Origin: Spirochaeta sp.
GTDB lineage: Bacteria > Spirochaetota > Spirochaetia > DSM-27196 > SLAA01
Length of the DNA stretch: 6,785 bases
Reading direction: 5' to 3'
Assembly (NCBI GenBank): GCA_020201015.1
Contig: JAIVHN010000025.1
Coordinates: forward strand, 13,984 to 20,768
Below are positions 1-6,700 of the stretch, one piece after another. Position 1 is the first letter of the stretch. Every line of letters starts with the position of its first letter. The notes under the pieces are model-generated. The model worked only from the letters and a program-made list of their open reading frames with translations, was not told the origin of the DNA and ran no database searches. A program made the position numbers and the translations under genes.

Positions 1-1
1 C

Positions 2-853
2 CTCTCACGGCGTTTGCGCACTGCTTCTCTATCCTTATCCGAGGTCCGCAATTTTATGGACCACGTGCCGGTGGTGGGGCTGCTACGGGTAGCTGTTGAA
101 GACATTAATTATGAGCCGCCAGTAGTTACCGGGGGTGAAGACTGGTTTGCACTGGTCAAGCGGTTTTGGAGTGATCGTTGCGAGAAGCTCTATGGCGAGT
201 ATGTATTGTCGGTACAAAAGCGTAGATACTCACGTGAGATTGAAAGCTTGGTTGATGCAGGCCCGGTGCAAGGCCTGCAAAACTATCGGACCATTCATGG
301 TGAAGAAGGGCAACATGCACGGAGTTTGGGGGCTCTCCAGCTATTTCTGCGAACTGCATTCCGACAAAAAATGCTGTCGCCGCTTAAGACATTGCTCATT
401 GATGGAGATTTCTATAAGAGCGAGAATCGCACCGAGTATGACGAGGCGTTTCAAGTCCTCGACAATGCAGAGCACCTTGTGGTGAGTTTTCAGCAGCGGC
501 TGGAGTCGGGCGGTGATTTAGGTATGTCGTTGGATCAGCTGAGCAAGCAGGCTCATGATGCCGAGTATCCTGACCGCATTGAAAAGGCCATGAAGAAAAT
601 CGACGGCCGTGCATCCGAGATCTTAAACGAGAGCATTGCAGCTGTGCGTACAATTGCTGAGATTGTGAACGGTATCCTCTATGGTGAGGTTGGTGGCCGC
701 TATGACACCCTGTCAAACATAGGCCAGATAGGCGGGCGTTCCAACAAAGAGCTCATGTCGTCTTTAGACTCGGCCATGCGTACAGCACGTGCATTTCTCG
801 ATATTTTCTCCAGACTTGTCGACCTTGAACGTCGTGCTGGCCCTCCGCGTTAA
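2..853 (+). CDS. Uncharacterised protein, C-terminal part (possible spirochaete DUF5312-like family)
   Basis: The frame is open from the left edge to a TAA at 851-853, so at least 283 residues are present and the true start probably lies upstream. A TTG at 14 and an ATG at 56 are possible starts, but neither has a convincing ribosome-binding site (a GAGG at 41-44 is 11 bases before the ATG). No signal peptide or membrane segment is visible. The protein is charged, rich in Leu, Glu and Arg, and looks helical. Recognisable blocks are Gly-Gly-Glu-Asp-Trp-Phe near 136-153 and a Gly/Asn-rich segment at about 671-745 reading ILYGEVGGRYDTLSNIGQIG, followed by a helical tail. This last block resembles, from memory, spirochaete proteins of unknown function (DUF5312). 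That assignment is tentative and no catalytic motif is visible. The gene ends 106 bases before pgeF on the same strand. I assign no function. Confidence 0.8.
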   Translation, partial: LSRRLRTASLSLSEVRNFMDHVPVVGLLRVAVEDINYEPPVVTGGEDWFALVKRFWSDRCEKLYGEYVLSVQKRRYSREIESLVDAGPVQGLQNYRTIHGEEGQHARSLGALQLFLRTAFRQKMLSPLKTLLIDGDFYKSENRTEYDEAFQVLDNAEHLVVSFQQRLESGGDLGMSLDQLSKQAHDAEYPDRIEKAMKKIDGRASEILNESIAAVRTIAEIVNGILYGEVGGRYDTLSNIGQIGGRSNKELMSSLDSAMRTARAFLDIFSRLVDLERRAGPPR

Positions 854-901
854 TCCGAGGGGCGTGAGCTTCCGCTTTTTGAGGCTATTCAGCTTGTCGC
901 G

Positions 902-931
902 TTGACCTTAGGAAGATCTTCTCGGTATTCT
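902..931 (+). promoter_or_regulatory. Possible sigma-70-type promoter for pgeF-argS
   Basis: TTGACC at 902-907 matches five of six bases of the -35 consensus. TATTCT at 926-931 matches four of six of the -10 consensus. The spacer is 18 bases. Transcription would begin near 938, which leaves a short leader before the preferred pgeF start at 960 and argues against the upstream ATG at 936. It is the best candidate seen in the 854-959 gap, but matches of this quality arise by chance, and read-through from the preceding gene is an alternative. Confidence 0.35.
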
Positions 932-947
932 TCTAATGAGAAATGAT

Positions 948-952
948 GAGAG
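948..952 (+). promoter_or_regulatory. Ribosome-binding site deciding the pgeF start
   Basis: GAGAG lies seven bases before the ATG at 960. The in-frame ATG at 936 has only a pyrimidine-rich stretch before it (CGGTATTCTTCTA) and no Shine-Dalgarno match. This favours 960 as the start. Confidence 0.55.
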
Positions 953-959
953 AATTCAC

Positions 960-1745
960 ATGAATAGATCGGCAAGTAGCTCGGAGCTGTTAGATTTTGA
1001 CGTGCTGCCGTTTCCTCGGCGGGCAGTTTTAAGCCTGGTCACAGCTGGGGATATGGGCACATCCGGCGGCGGTATGAACCCTGCTCGTGCAGCGCTGCTC
1101 GAAGAGCTCAAGGTGCGGAAGCTTGGTATGGTGCGGCAGGAACACACTCGGGATATCGTCGTGCTGGAGGACCACCCCCATTCCGAGAAAACCATAGCAG
1201 AAACACGAAGTGGTATCGACTGTCGAGCAGCAGAGCTGATGGTACTGGGGACAGCCGACGGAGTCATGTGTAATGGCAACAGTCACGGATTGTGGCTGGG
1301 TGTTACGGTCGCTGACTGTGTGCCGATATTTCTCACCACAGGTATGGACGGCCCTTGTGCTTTGCTGCATTCGGGGCGCAAGGGCACCGGTATTCTTCTT
1401 AACGCGTTGCGGTTGATGCAGTCGCGATATGGGGTTGATCCCGCAGAGCTTGATGTAATGATAGGCCCGGCAATTGGAGCATGTTGTTACCAAGTTGGCG
1501 AGGAGTGCGCGAGAGATTTCGGGGCAGAGTGGGGAACAAATGCGGTAAAGACACAGCCCGACGGGCCACATCTTGACCTGCCGCATCTTAACGAAGAGCT
1601 TGCTCTCGGGTATGGTGTGGAGCGGGTGCATGTTGTCGAACGCTGCACGCGCTGCGATGTGAAACTGGGATCATACCGGCGAGAAGGACCGGAGAATTAT
1701 ACGCGCATGCTGGCGCTACTGCAGGTGGGGAACAACACATTATGA
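960..1745 (+). CDS. pgeF: PgeF/YfiH/YlmD-family protein (peptidoglycan editing factor, 'polyphenol oxidase' laccase-domain)
   Basis: This is a 261-residue cytosolic protein of the Cu-oxidase_4 (DUF152) family, of normal length. Family members have been reported as multicopper polyphenol oxidases, as purine nucleoside phosphorylase/adenosine deaminase enzymes, and in E. coli as a peptidoglycan editing factor that keeps L-Ser out of the stem peptide. Which role applies here cannot be read from the sequence. The metal-binding His-Cys-His triad is present: His62 (in RQEHTRD), Cys120 (in TVADCVP) and His137 (in LLHSGRKG). Also seen are the IGPAIGACCYQVGEE block and a C-terminal CTRCD...SYRREG block. 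One oddity is that the usual HAGWRG-type motif reads HSGRKG, with Arg140 where Trp is normal. The start at 960 is preferred over the in-frame ATG at 936 because of the ribosome-binding site. The stop overlaps the argS start as ATGA, which suggests translational coupling. Confidence 0.9.
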   Translation: MNRSASSSELLDFDVLPFPRRAVLSLVTAGDMGTSGGGMNPARAALLEELKVRKLGMVRQEHTRDIVVLEDHPHSEKTIAETRSGIDCRAAELMVLGTADGVMCNGNSHGLWLGVTVADCVPIFLTTGMDGPCALLHSGRKGTGILLNALRLMQSRYGVDPAELDVMIGPAIGACCYQVGEECARDFGAEWGTNAVKTQPDGPHLDLPHLNEELALGYGVERVHVVERCTRCDVKLGSYRREGPENYTRMLALLQVGNNTL

Positions 1746-3496
1746 CTCGCAACAAAGAACTATGGACTAAACTCGTGATATCCGCGCTTGAGCAGCTTGT
1801 AAAAGACAAGGGCTTGGATTCCGGTTCGTTCTCACCTGAACAGCTGCAGACTGAGGTGCCACCTAATCCTGAGTTGGGTGACCTCGCCTTTCCTATGTTT
1901 CCATTTGCCAAGATCTTTCGTAGCGCTCCGCCCGTAATTGCAGAGTCCGTTGTTGCTCTGTTGCCGGAAGAGCATCGGAGCTCGGTTACAACTGCTGGCG
2001 GATATCTTAATATTCGCTTTGACCGTGCGGAGCTCATTCAAGAAACGCTTTGGGCCGTTCAAGAACAAGGGGAGTCGTACGGAGCAAGCCGGGCTTCGGC
2101 TGGCGTACGCGTCATGATTGAGTTTTCCTGCCCCAATACCAACAAGCCGCTGCATCTTGGGCATTTACGCAACGATGCACTTGGTGAGAGTACCGCGCGT
2201 ATTCTCAGTTTTGCGGGAGCCGACGTTCGTAAGGTGAATCTTATAAACGACCGCGGGGTTCATATTTGCAAGTCAATGCTTGCCTACCGCACCTTCGGTG
2301 CTGGCGCCACTCCCGAAAGCGCTGGCCTTAAGTCGGACCATTTTGTCGGCGATTACTACGTCCGGTACAATCAATGGTCCGGCGAAGACCCTGCGGCTGA
2401 ACCTGCCGCCCAGGATATGCTGCGTGCATGGGAACAGGGCGATCCGGAAACACTCGAGTTGTGGAAGCTCATGAATAAATGGGCCATCGACGGGATTTGG
2501 GAAACGTACAAGCGTACTAATGTCTCTTTCGATGCAGTCTACTACGAAAGTGAAACCTACCTGCTTGGAAAGTCTGAGGTGCTCAAAGGCCTTGCTTCAG
2601 GCGCGTTTTATCAGGATCCCGACAACTCGGTCTGGGTCGATCTCTCGGACATCGACCTGGATAAAAAAGTATTGCTGCGAAGTGACGGTACATCGCTGTA
2701 TCTCACCCAGGATATCGGTACCGCTATCACCCGCTACAACGACTGGCCTTTTGACCGAATGGTTTACGTAGTTGCTTCGGAGCAGATCTACCATTTCAAG
2801 GTGTTGTTCCATGTAATAAAGAAACTTGGTCACGATTGGGCCGCCAATTTGCATCATCTTTCGTATGGCATGGTCAATCTGCCGGACGGGAAAATGAAGA
2901 GTAGAGAAGGGACAGTTGTTGATGCCGACAAGTTGCTTGACGAGCTGTCTGAACTAGCGGCCGGAGAAATTCGAGCAAAGGCTCGCGAAGAAGCGGTAGG
3001 CAATGTGCAGACGACGGCCGACAAAATTGCACTTGGAGCCCTGCACTACTATTTGCTGCAAACAACGCCGAACAAGGATATGATCTTTAATCCGGAAGCC
3101 TCGCTTGCGTTTTCTGGAAACACAGGGCCTTACCTGCAGTATACCGGAGCGCGCATCTCCAGCATGCTTGCCAAGGCTCAAGCTCAGGGATATCAACTTG
3201 ACGCTGAGTTTGACGCAGTTGAGTTGAGGCTGGACTCTGAGTGGGATATTGTGCGTCGAATTGCTGAGTTTCCGTCGCTTGTGGCCTCTGCGGCTGCAAA
3301 CTATAACCCATCTACGCTGACCGGTTACCTGTACGAGTTGGCCAAAAGCTTCTCGGGCTATTATCACGATGTACCGGTTTTGCAGGCCACGACCGATGCA
3401 CAGCGTACTGCCCGTCTTGCATTGTGCGTCGCCGTGAGGCGGACGCTTGCGAATGGATTGCAACTTATCGGCGTACCGTTCCTTGAGTCCATGTAA
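1742..3496 (+). CDS. argS: Arginyl-tRNA synthetase (class I)
   Basis: This cytosolic enzyme charges tRNA-Arg with arginine using ATP. The 584 residues are a normal full length. In order there are an N-terminal additional domain that recognises the tRNA elbow (about 1-110, including ELGDLAFPMFPFAK), a class I catalytic core (about 125-400), and a C-terminal all-helical DALR anticodon-binding domain (about 460-584, beginning at NTGPYLQYTGARISSML). The HIGH signature is HLGH at residues 138-141, inside SCPNTNKPLHLGHLRNDALG. The KMSKS-equivalent loop is KMKSR at 384-388. Both active-site signatures are therefore present and the enzyme should be functional. The ATG at 1742 overlaps the pgeF stop (ATGA), and a GGTGGGG about 11 bases upstream may serve as a ribosome-binding site, so translation is probably coupled to pgeF. 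No intrinsic terminator is obvious after the TAA. Confidence 0.98.
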   Translation: MTRNKELWTKLVISALEQLVKDKGLDSGSFSPEQLQTEVPPNPELGDLAFPMFPFAKIFRSAPPVIAESVVALLPEEHRSSVTTAGGYLNIRFDRAELIQETLWAVQEQGESYGASRASAGVRVMIEFSCPNTNKPLHLGHLRNDALGESTARILSFAGADVRKVNLINDRGVHICKSMLAYRTFGAGATPESAGLKSDHFVGDYYVRYNQWSGEDPAAEPAAQDMLRAWEQGDPETLELWKLMNKWAIDGIWETYKRTNVSFDAVYYESETYLLGKSEVLKGLASGAFYQDPDNSVWVDLSDIDLDKKVLLRSDGTSLYLTQDIGTAITRYNDWPFDRMVYVVASEQIYHFKVLFHVIKKLGHDWAANLHHLSYGMVNLPDGKMKSREGTVVDADKLLDELSELAAGEIRAKAREEAVGNVQTTADKIALGALHYYLLQTTPNKDMIFNPEASLAFSGNTGPYLQYTGARISSMLAKAQAQGYQLDAEFDAVELRLDSEWDIVRRIAEFPSLVASAAANYNPSTLTGYLYELAKSFSGYYHDVPVLQATTDAQRTARLALCVAVRRTLANGLQLIGVPFLESM

Positions 3497-3500
3497 AATC

Positions 3501-3603
3501 ACTCGAAAATGTAGGTACTACGTAGGTGTAGTTTTTAGCACACAGAAAACCACGAAAACGTATCTTTTCTGTGCGGTGACTTGCACGCGCCTCAGTTTCG
3601 AGT
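3501..3603 (+). repeat. Nested inverted repeats downstream of argS
   Basis: A perfect 8-base inverted repeat, ACTCGAAA (3501-3508) and TTTCGAGT (3596-3603), encloses a perfect 9-base inverted repeat, CACAGAAAA (3541-3549) and TTTTCTGTG (3565-3573). A weaker GTGC (3571-3574) and GCAC (3583-3586) pair overlaps the right arm of the inner stem, so the two smaller stems exclude each other. A small GTAG/CTAC hairpin (3511-3521) also sits inside. The element begins four bases after the argS stop codon. There is no T-run after either stem, so it is not a standard intrinsic terminator. It could be a 3' end structure of the argS mRNA or DNA-level protein sites for the next gene. Confidence 0.5.
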
Positions 3604-3615
3604 AGCTGTAAAGTG

Positions 3616-3631
3616 TTTGCCTTTAGGTAAA
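3616..3631 (+). repeat. 16-base dyad TTTGCC-N4-GGTAAA
   Basis: TTTGCC (3616-3621) and GGTAAA (3626-3631) are complementary except for one G-T pair, with a TTTA centre. As DNA it is an imperfect dyad about 20 bases upstream of the sigma-54 -24 element. As RNA it would be a six-pair tetraloop hairpin without a following T-run. It may be a regulator site or chance. Confidence 0.3.
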
Positions 3632-3649
3632 TAGTTGAAGTTTCACTGT

Positions 3650-3666
3650 TTGGCATGTAAATTGCA
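3650..3666 (+). promoter_or_regulatory. Sigma-54 (RpoN) -24/-12 promoter for gltB
   Basis: The sequence TTGGCATGTAAATTGCA matches the known sigma-54 consensus YTGGCACG-N4-TTGCW at every defined base except one (T for C at 3656). The diagnostic GG (3652-3653) and GC (3664-3665) are separated by exactly ten bases, as sigma-54 requires. Transcription would start near 3677, giving a leader of about 52 bases before the gltB ATG. Sigma-54 promoters need an ATP-hydrolysing enhancer-binding protein such as an NtrC-type activator, and nitrogen-assimilation genes are their classical targets, which fits gltB. A sigma-70-like pair (TTGAAG at 3635-3640 and TAAATT at 3658-3663, 17-base spacer) overlaps it and is a weaker alternative. 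Confidence 0.7.
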
Positions 3667-3695
3667 AAGTGAACTAGCCGATTAGCCATACAACC

Positions 3696-3707
3696 TGGTT
3701 TAAACCA
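3696..3707 (+). promoter_or_regulatory. Perfect 12-bp palindrome in the gltB leader (possible operator)
   Basis: TGGTTTAAACCA is a perfect 12-base palindrome ending ten bases before the gltB ribosome-binding site. It is centred about 25 bases downstream of the predicted sigma-54 start site. A dimeric repressor bound there could block transcription. It has no loop, so an RNA hairpin role is unlikely. No known regulator is assigned. Confidence 0.35.
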
Positions 3708-3717
3708 AGAGACCCAC

Positions 3718-3723
3718 AAGGAG
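3718..3723 (+). promoter_or_regulatory. Strong ribosome-binding site for gltB
   Basis: AAGGAG lies five bases before the ATG at 3729 and is the strongest Shine-Dalgarno match of the genes in this window. It fixes the gltB start. Confidence 0.85.
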
Positions 3724-3728
3724 TGTCT

Positions 3729-6700
3729 ATGATATATCGCCGGCGACCGCAAAAAATTGGACTATATGACCCCGCGCAAGAACACGATGCCTGCGGTGTA
3801 GGTTTTGTAGCGGATATTAAGGGCCGTGGCGCCCACCATATAATTGAGAAGGCTCGAGAAGTACTCATCAACATGACCCACAGAGGCGCCGTCGGCAGTG
3901 ATAAAAACTCCGGCGATGGTGCGGGTGTGCTGACTACGTTGCCACAGTTGTTTCTCGAAAAAACCGCACGAACTGAGCTCAACTGCGAGTTGCCAGCACG
4001 CGGTTCATATACAGCGGGGATTGTGTTCTTGCCGGACAATGACGAACTTCGAGCGGCATGTAAGAACAAGGTCGCCGAGATCGTGGCTCGCAACGGGCAA
4101 AAGCTCATTGGCTGGCGCAAGGTGCCCCGTGACAACTCGATGATTGGCCCTACCGCACTTGCTTCGGAACCTCACATGGAGCAGCTTTTTGTAGCGGCCG
4201 CCGAAGGCCTGGAGCGAAACGATTTCGAGCGCAAACTCTATGTAATACGGAAGACGGCGGCCCGTGAGATTCGTGGAGTTGAGGCTTTTGATCCGGAACA
4301 CTGGTTTTATATCTGTAGCCTCTCCACGCGCGTCATTGTGTACAAGGGCATGCTGATGCCGGAGCAGCTGTTTGATTACTTCTTAGACCTGGCCGACCCG
4401 GATTACGAAAGTCACTTAGCAATGGTTCACTCCCGCTTTTCTACTAATACCTTCCCAAGTTGGGACCGCGCGCAACCGAACCGCTTTATGAGCCATAATG
4501 GCGAGATCAACACGCTTCGTGGCAACATTAACAAAATGCGTGCGCGTCAGGGCACACTTTCGAGCAAACTCTTTGGCGATGATCTGCAAAAGACGCTCCC
4601 GATTATTGAACCCGACTGCTCGGATAGCGGCAATTTTGACAACGTGCTTGAGCTGCTGCTCATGTCGGGTATGGAGTTGCACGAAGCGGTCATGATGATG
4701 GTGCCGGAAGCGTGGCAGCACCACGAAGCAATGCCGCAGATGGGCAAAGATATGTATGAGTTCTTCGGCTGCATGATGGAGCCGTGGGACGGACCTGCCT
4801 CGGTGGCGTTTACCGACGGACGCTTTATCGGTGCGGTACTTGACCGAAATGGACTCAGACCAAGTCGCTACTACGTTACGCATGACGACCTTGTCATAAT
4901 GGCGAGTGAGGTAGGGGTACTGGATATTCCTCCCGAGGAAATACGCGAGAAGGGGCGCCTCAAACCGGGCCGTATGTTCCTGGTTAACTTCAAAGAAGGG
5001 CGCATTCTTGACGACATCGAACTGAAGAATAGCATTGCCCAGACTCGGCCCTTTGGCGAGTGGCTCAAGGCACAGCGCATTCGCCTGGAAGACCTTAAGG
5101 CCCCTGTAGAGGTTCACGGCCTGGAAGAGGAGACGCTGCTCCCAAGACTGCGAAGTTTTGGTTACACTGTTGAGCATATGGAGTTGATTCTGGCTCCTAT
5201 GGCAAACAACGCCAAGGAGCCGCTAGGATCCATGGGTAACGACACACCCTTGGCCGTGCTGTCCGACAAACCACGGCTGGTGTACGATTACTTTAAGCAA
5301 CTTTTTGCGCAGGTTACGAACCCGCCTATCGACTCGATTCGTGAGGACATCATCATGAGTCTGCAGAGTTACATTGGGCCCGAAAAAAACCTGCTTGAGA
5401 TGAGTGAGCAGCACTGCCACAGATTGCAACTGGATACCCCCTTTCTGAGTAATGAGCAGATGGCGCAGCTCAAGGTGCTGGATCACCGCGGCTGGAAAAG
5501 CAAGGTGCTTGACATCACGTTTCCGCGTGACGGCGGGCCGGAGCGAATGCGCTTTTGCTTAGAACGAATTTCACAAGAAGCTGAGGAAGCGATATCCGAA
5601 GGTTACTCCTTGGTCATTCTCAGTGACCGTGCTGTTTCTGCCGAGCGAGTAGCGGTGAGTGCGCTGGCCGCGGTTGGCGCGGTGCATCATCATTTGGTGC
5701 GGCGTGCTAAGCGTACCCAAATTGGAATTGTGGTTGAGTCTGGTGAGCCGCGCGAGGTGCATCACTTCTGTACCCTAGTTGGTTTTGGGGCCGATGCGGT
5801 GAACCCATATCTTGCTTACGAAGCTTTGTGGAAACTGAAGGCTGACGGCAGAATAGATACAAACTTGACGGATGCTGAAGTCGTACAGAGGTACCACCGC
5901 GCGCTTGAGTACGGCATGCGCAAAGTGTTTGGCAAGATGGGTATTTCCACCCTCGACAGTTATAAGGGTGCGCAGATTTTTGAAACAGTGGGCTTGGCCG
6001 ATGAAGTTCTGGATCTTTGTTTCGTCGGCACCGCGGGGCGAATTCAGGGGGCTGGTTTTCTCTTGCTTGCAGAGGAAGCGCTGCGGCGCCACGGCCTGGG
6101 ATACCCCACGCGCAACGTGCCTATAGGGAGTGAGTACATAAATCCCGGTGACTATAAGTGGCGTACCGGTGGTGAGCAGCACATGTGGGACCCGGAGTCG
6201 GTTTCGCTGCTACAGAACGCGGTGCGCAACCGAGACCAGGACTCCTTCAGCCGCTTCTCGGCTCATCAAGACCAACGCAGCCGAAATCAGGCTACCCTGC
6301 GTGGACTCATGCGCTTCAAGGACAATGCCACGCCTGTTCCTTTAGATGAGGTAGAGCCCGCAGAGAATATTATGCGGCGTTTTGCTACCGGTGGCATGAG
6401 TTTTGGTTCAATATCGCAAGAGACGCACGAAAGCCTGGCTGTTGCAATGAACCGCATAGGTGGAAAAAGCAATACCGGTGAGGGCGGTGAGATGCCTGAG
6501 CGCTACAAGTCGCTTGATCCTAACGGAGATTCTCGTCGGTCGGCAATTAAACAGGTCGCTTCAGGGCGATTCGGCGTAACTATTGAGTATCTCAGCAGCG
6601 CCGACGAGATTCAAATTAAAATGGCGCAGGGAGCCAAGCCGGGTGAAGGCGGGGAGTTACCCGGGCATAAAGTCTTTGACGTTATTGCCAAAACCCGGTT

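Noticed and set aside
841..880. Possible terminator after the first gene (CCCTC/GAGGG arms at 841-845 and 857-861, TTTTT at 876-880)
   Set aside because: The stem straddles the stop codon and is separated from the T-run by 14 bases; the only stem next to the T-run has three pairs. Too weak to call.
936..959. Upstream in-frame ATG at 936 as the pgeF start
   Set aside because: No ribosome-binding site precedes it, and the best promoter candidate would start transcription at about this point; 960 has GAGAG at seven bases.
1029..1631. Minus-strand open frame of 200 codons inside pgeF
   Set aside because: It is antisense to a clearly coding, conserved gene; the Cys/His-rich translation shows no domain.
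2954..3502. Minus-strand open frame of 182 codons over the argS 3' end
   Set aside because: It lies opposite the conserved catalytic and DALR regions of ArgS; no promoter, ribosome-binding site or family resemblance.
3541..3573. Inner hairpin as an intrinsic terminator for argS
   Set aside because: The stem is A/T-rich with a 15-base loop and no T-run follows on either strand.
3571..3586. GTGC-N8-GCAC as an NtrC binding site
   Set aside because: The classical NtrC site has the opposite half-site order (GCAC-N7-GTGC) and different spacing.
3635..3663. Sigma-70-like promoter TTGAAG-N17-TAAATT before gltB
   Set aside because: Only four of six matches in each box, and it overlaps a far better sigma-54 match. 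Kept only as an alternative.
4416..5177. Long minus-strand open frame of 253 codons inside gltB
   Set aside because: It is fully antisense to the conserved glutaminase domain of GltB, has no recognisable domain or ribosome-binding site, and its His/Arg-rich composition is what mirrored coding sequence gives.
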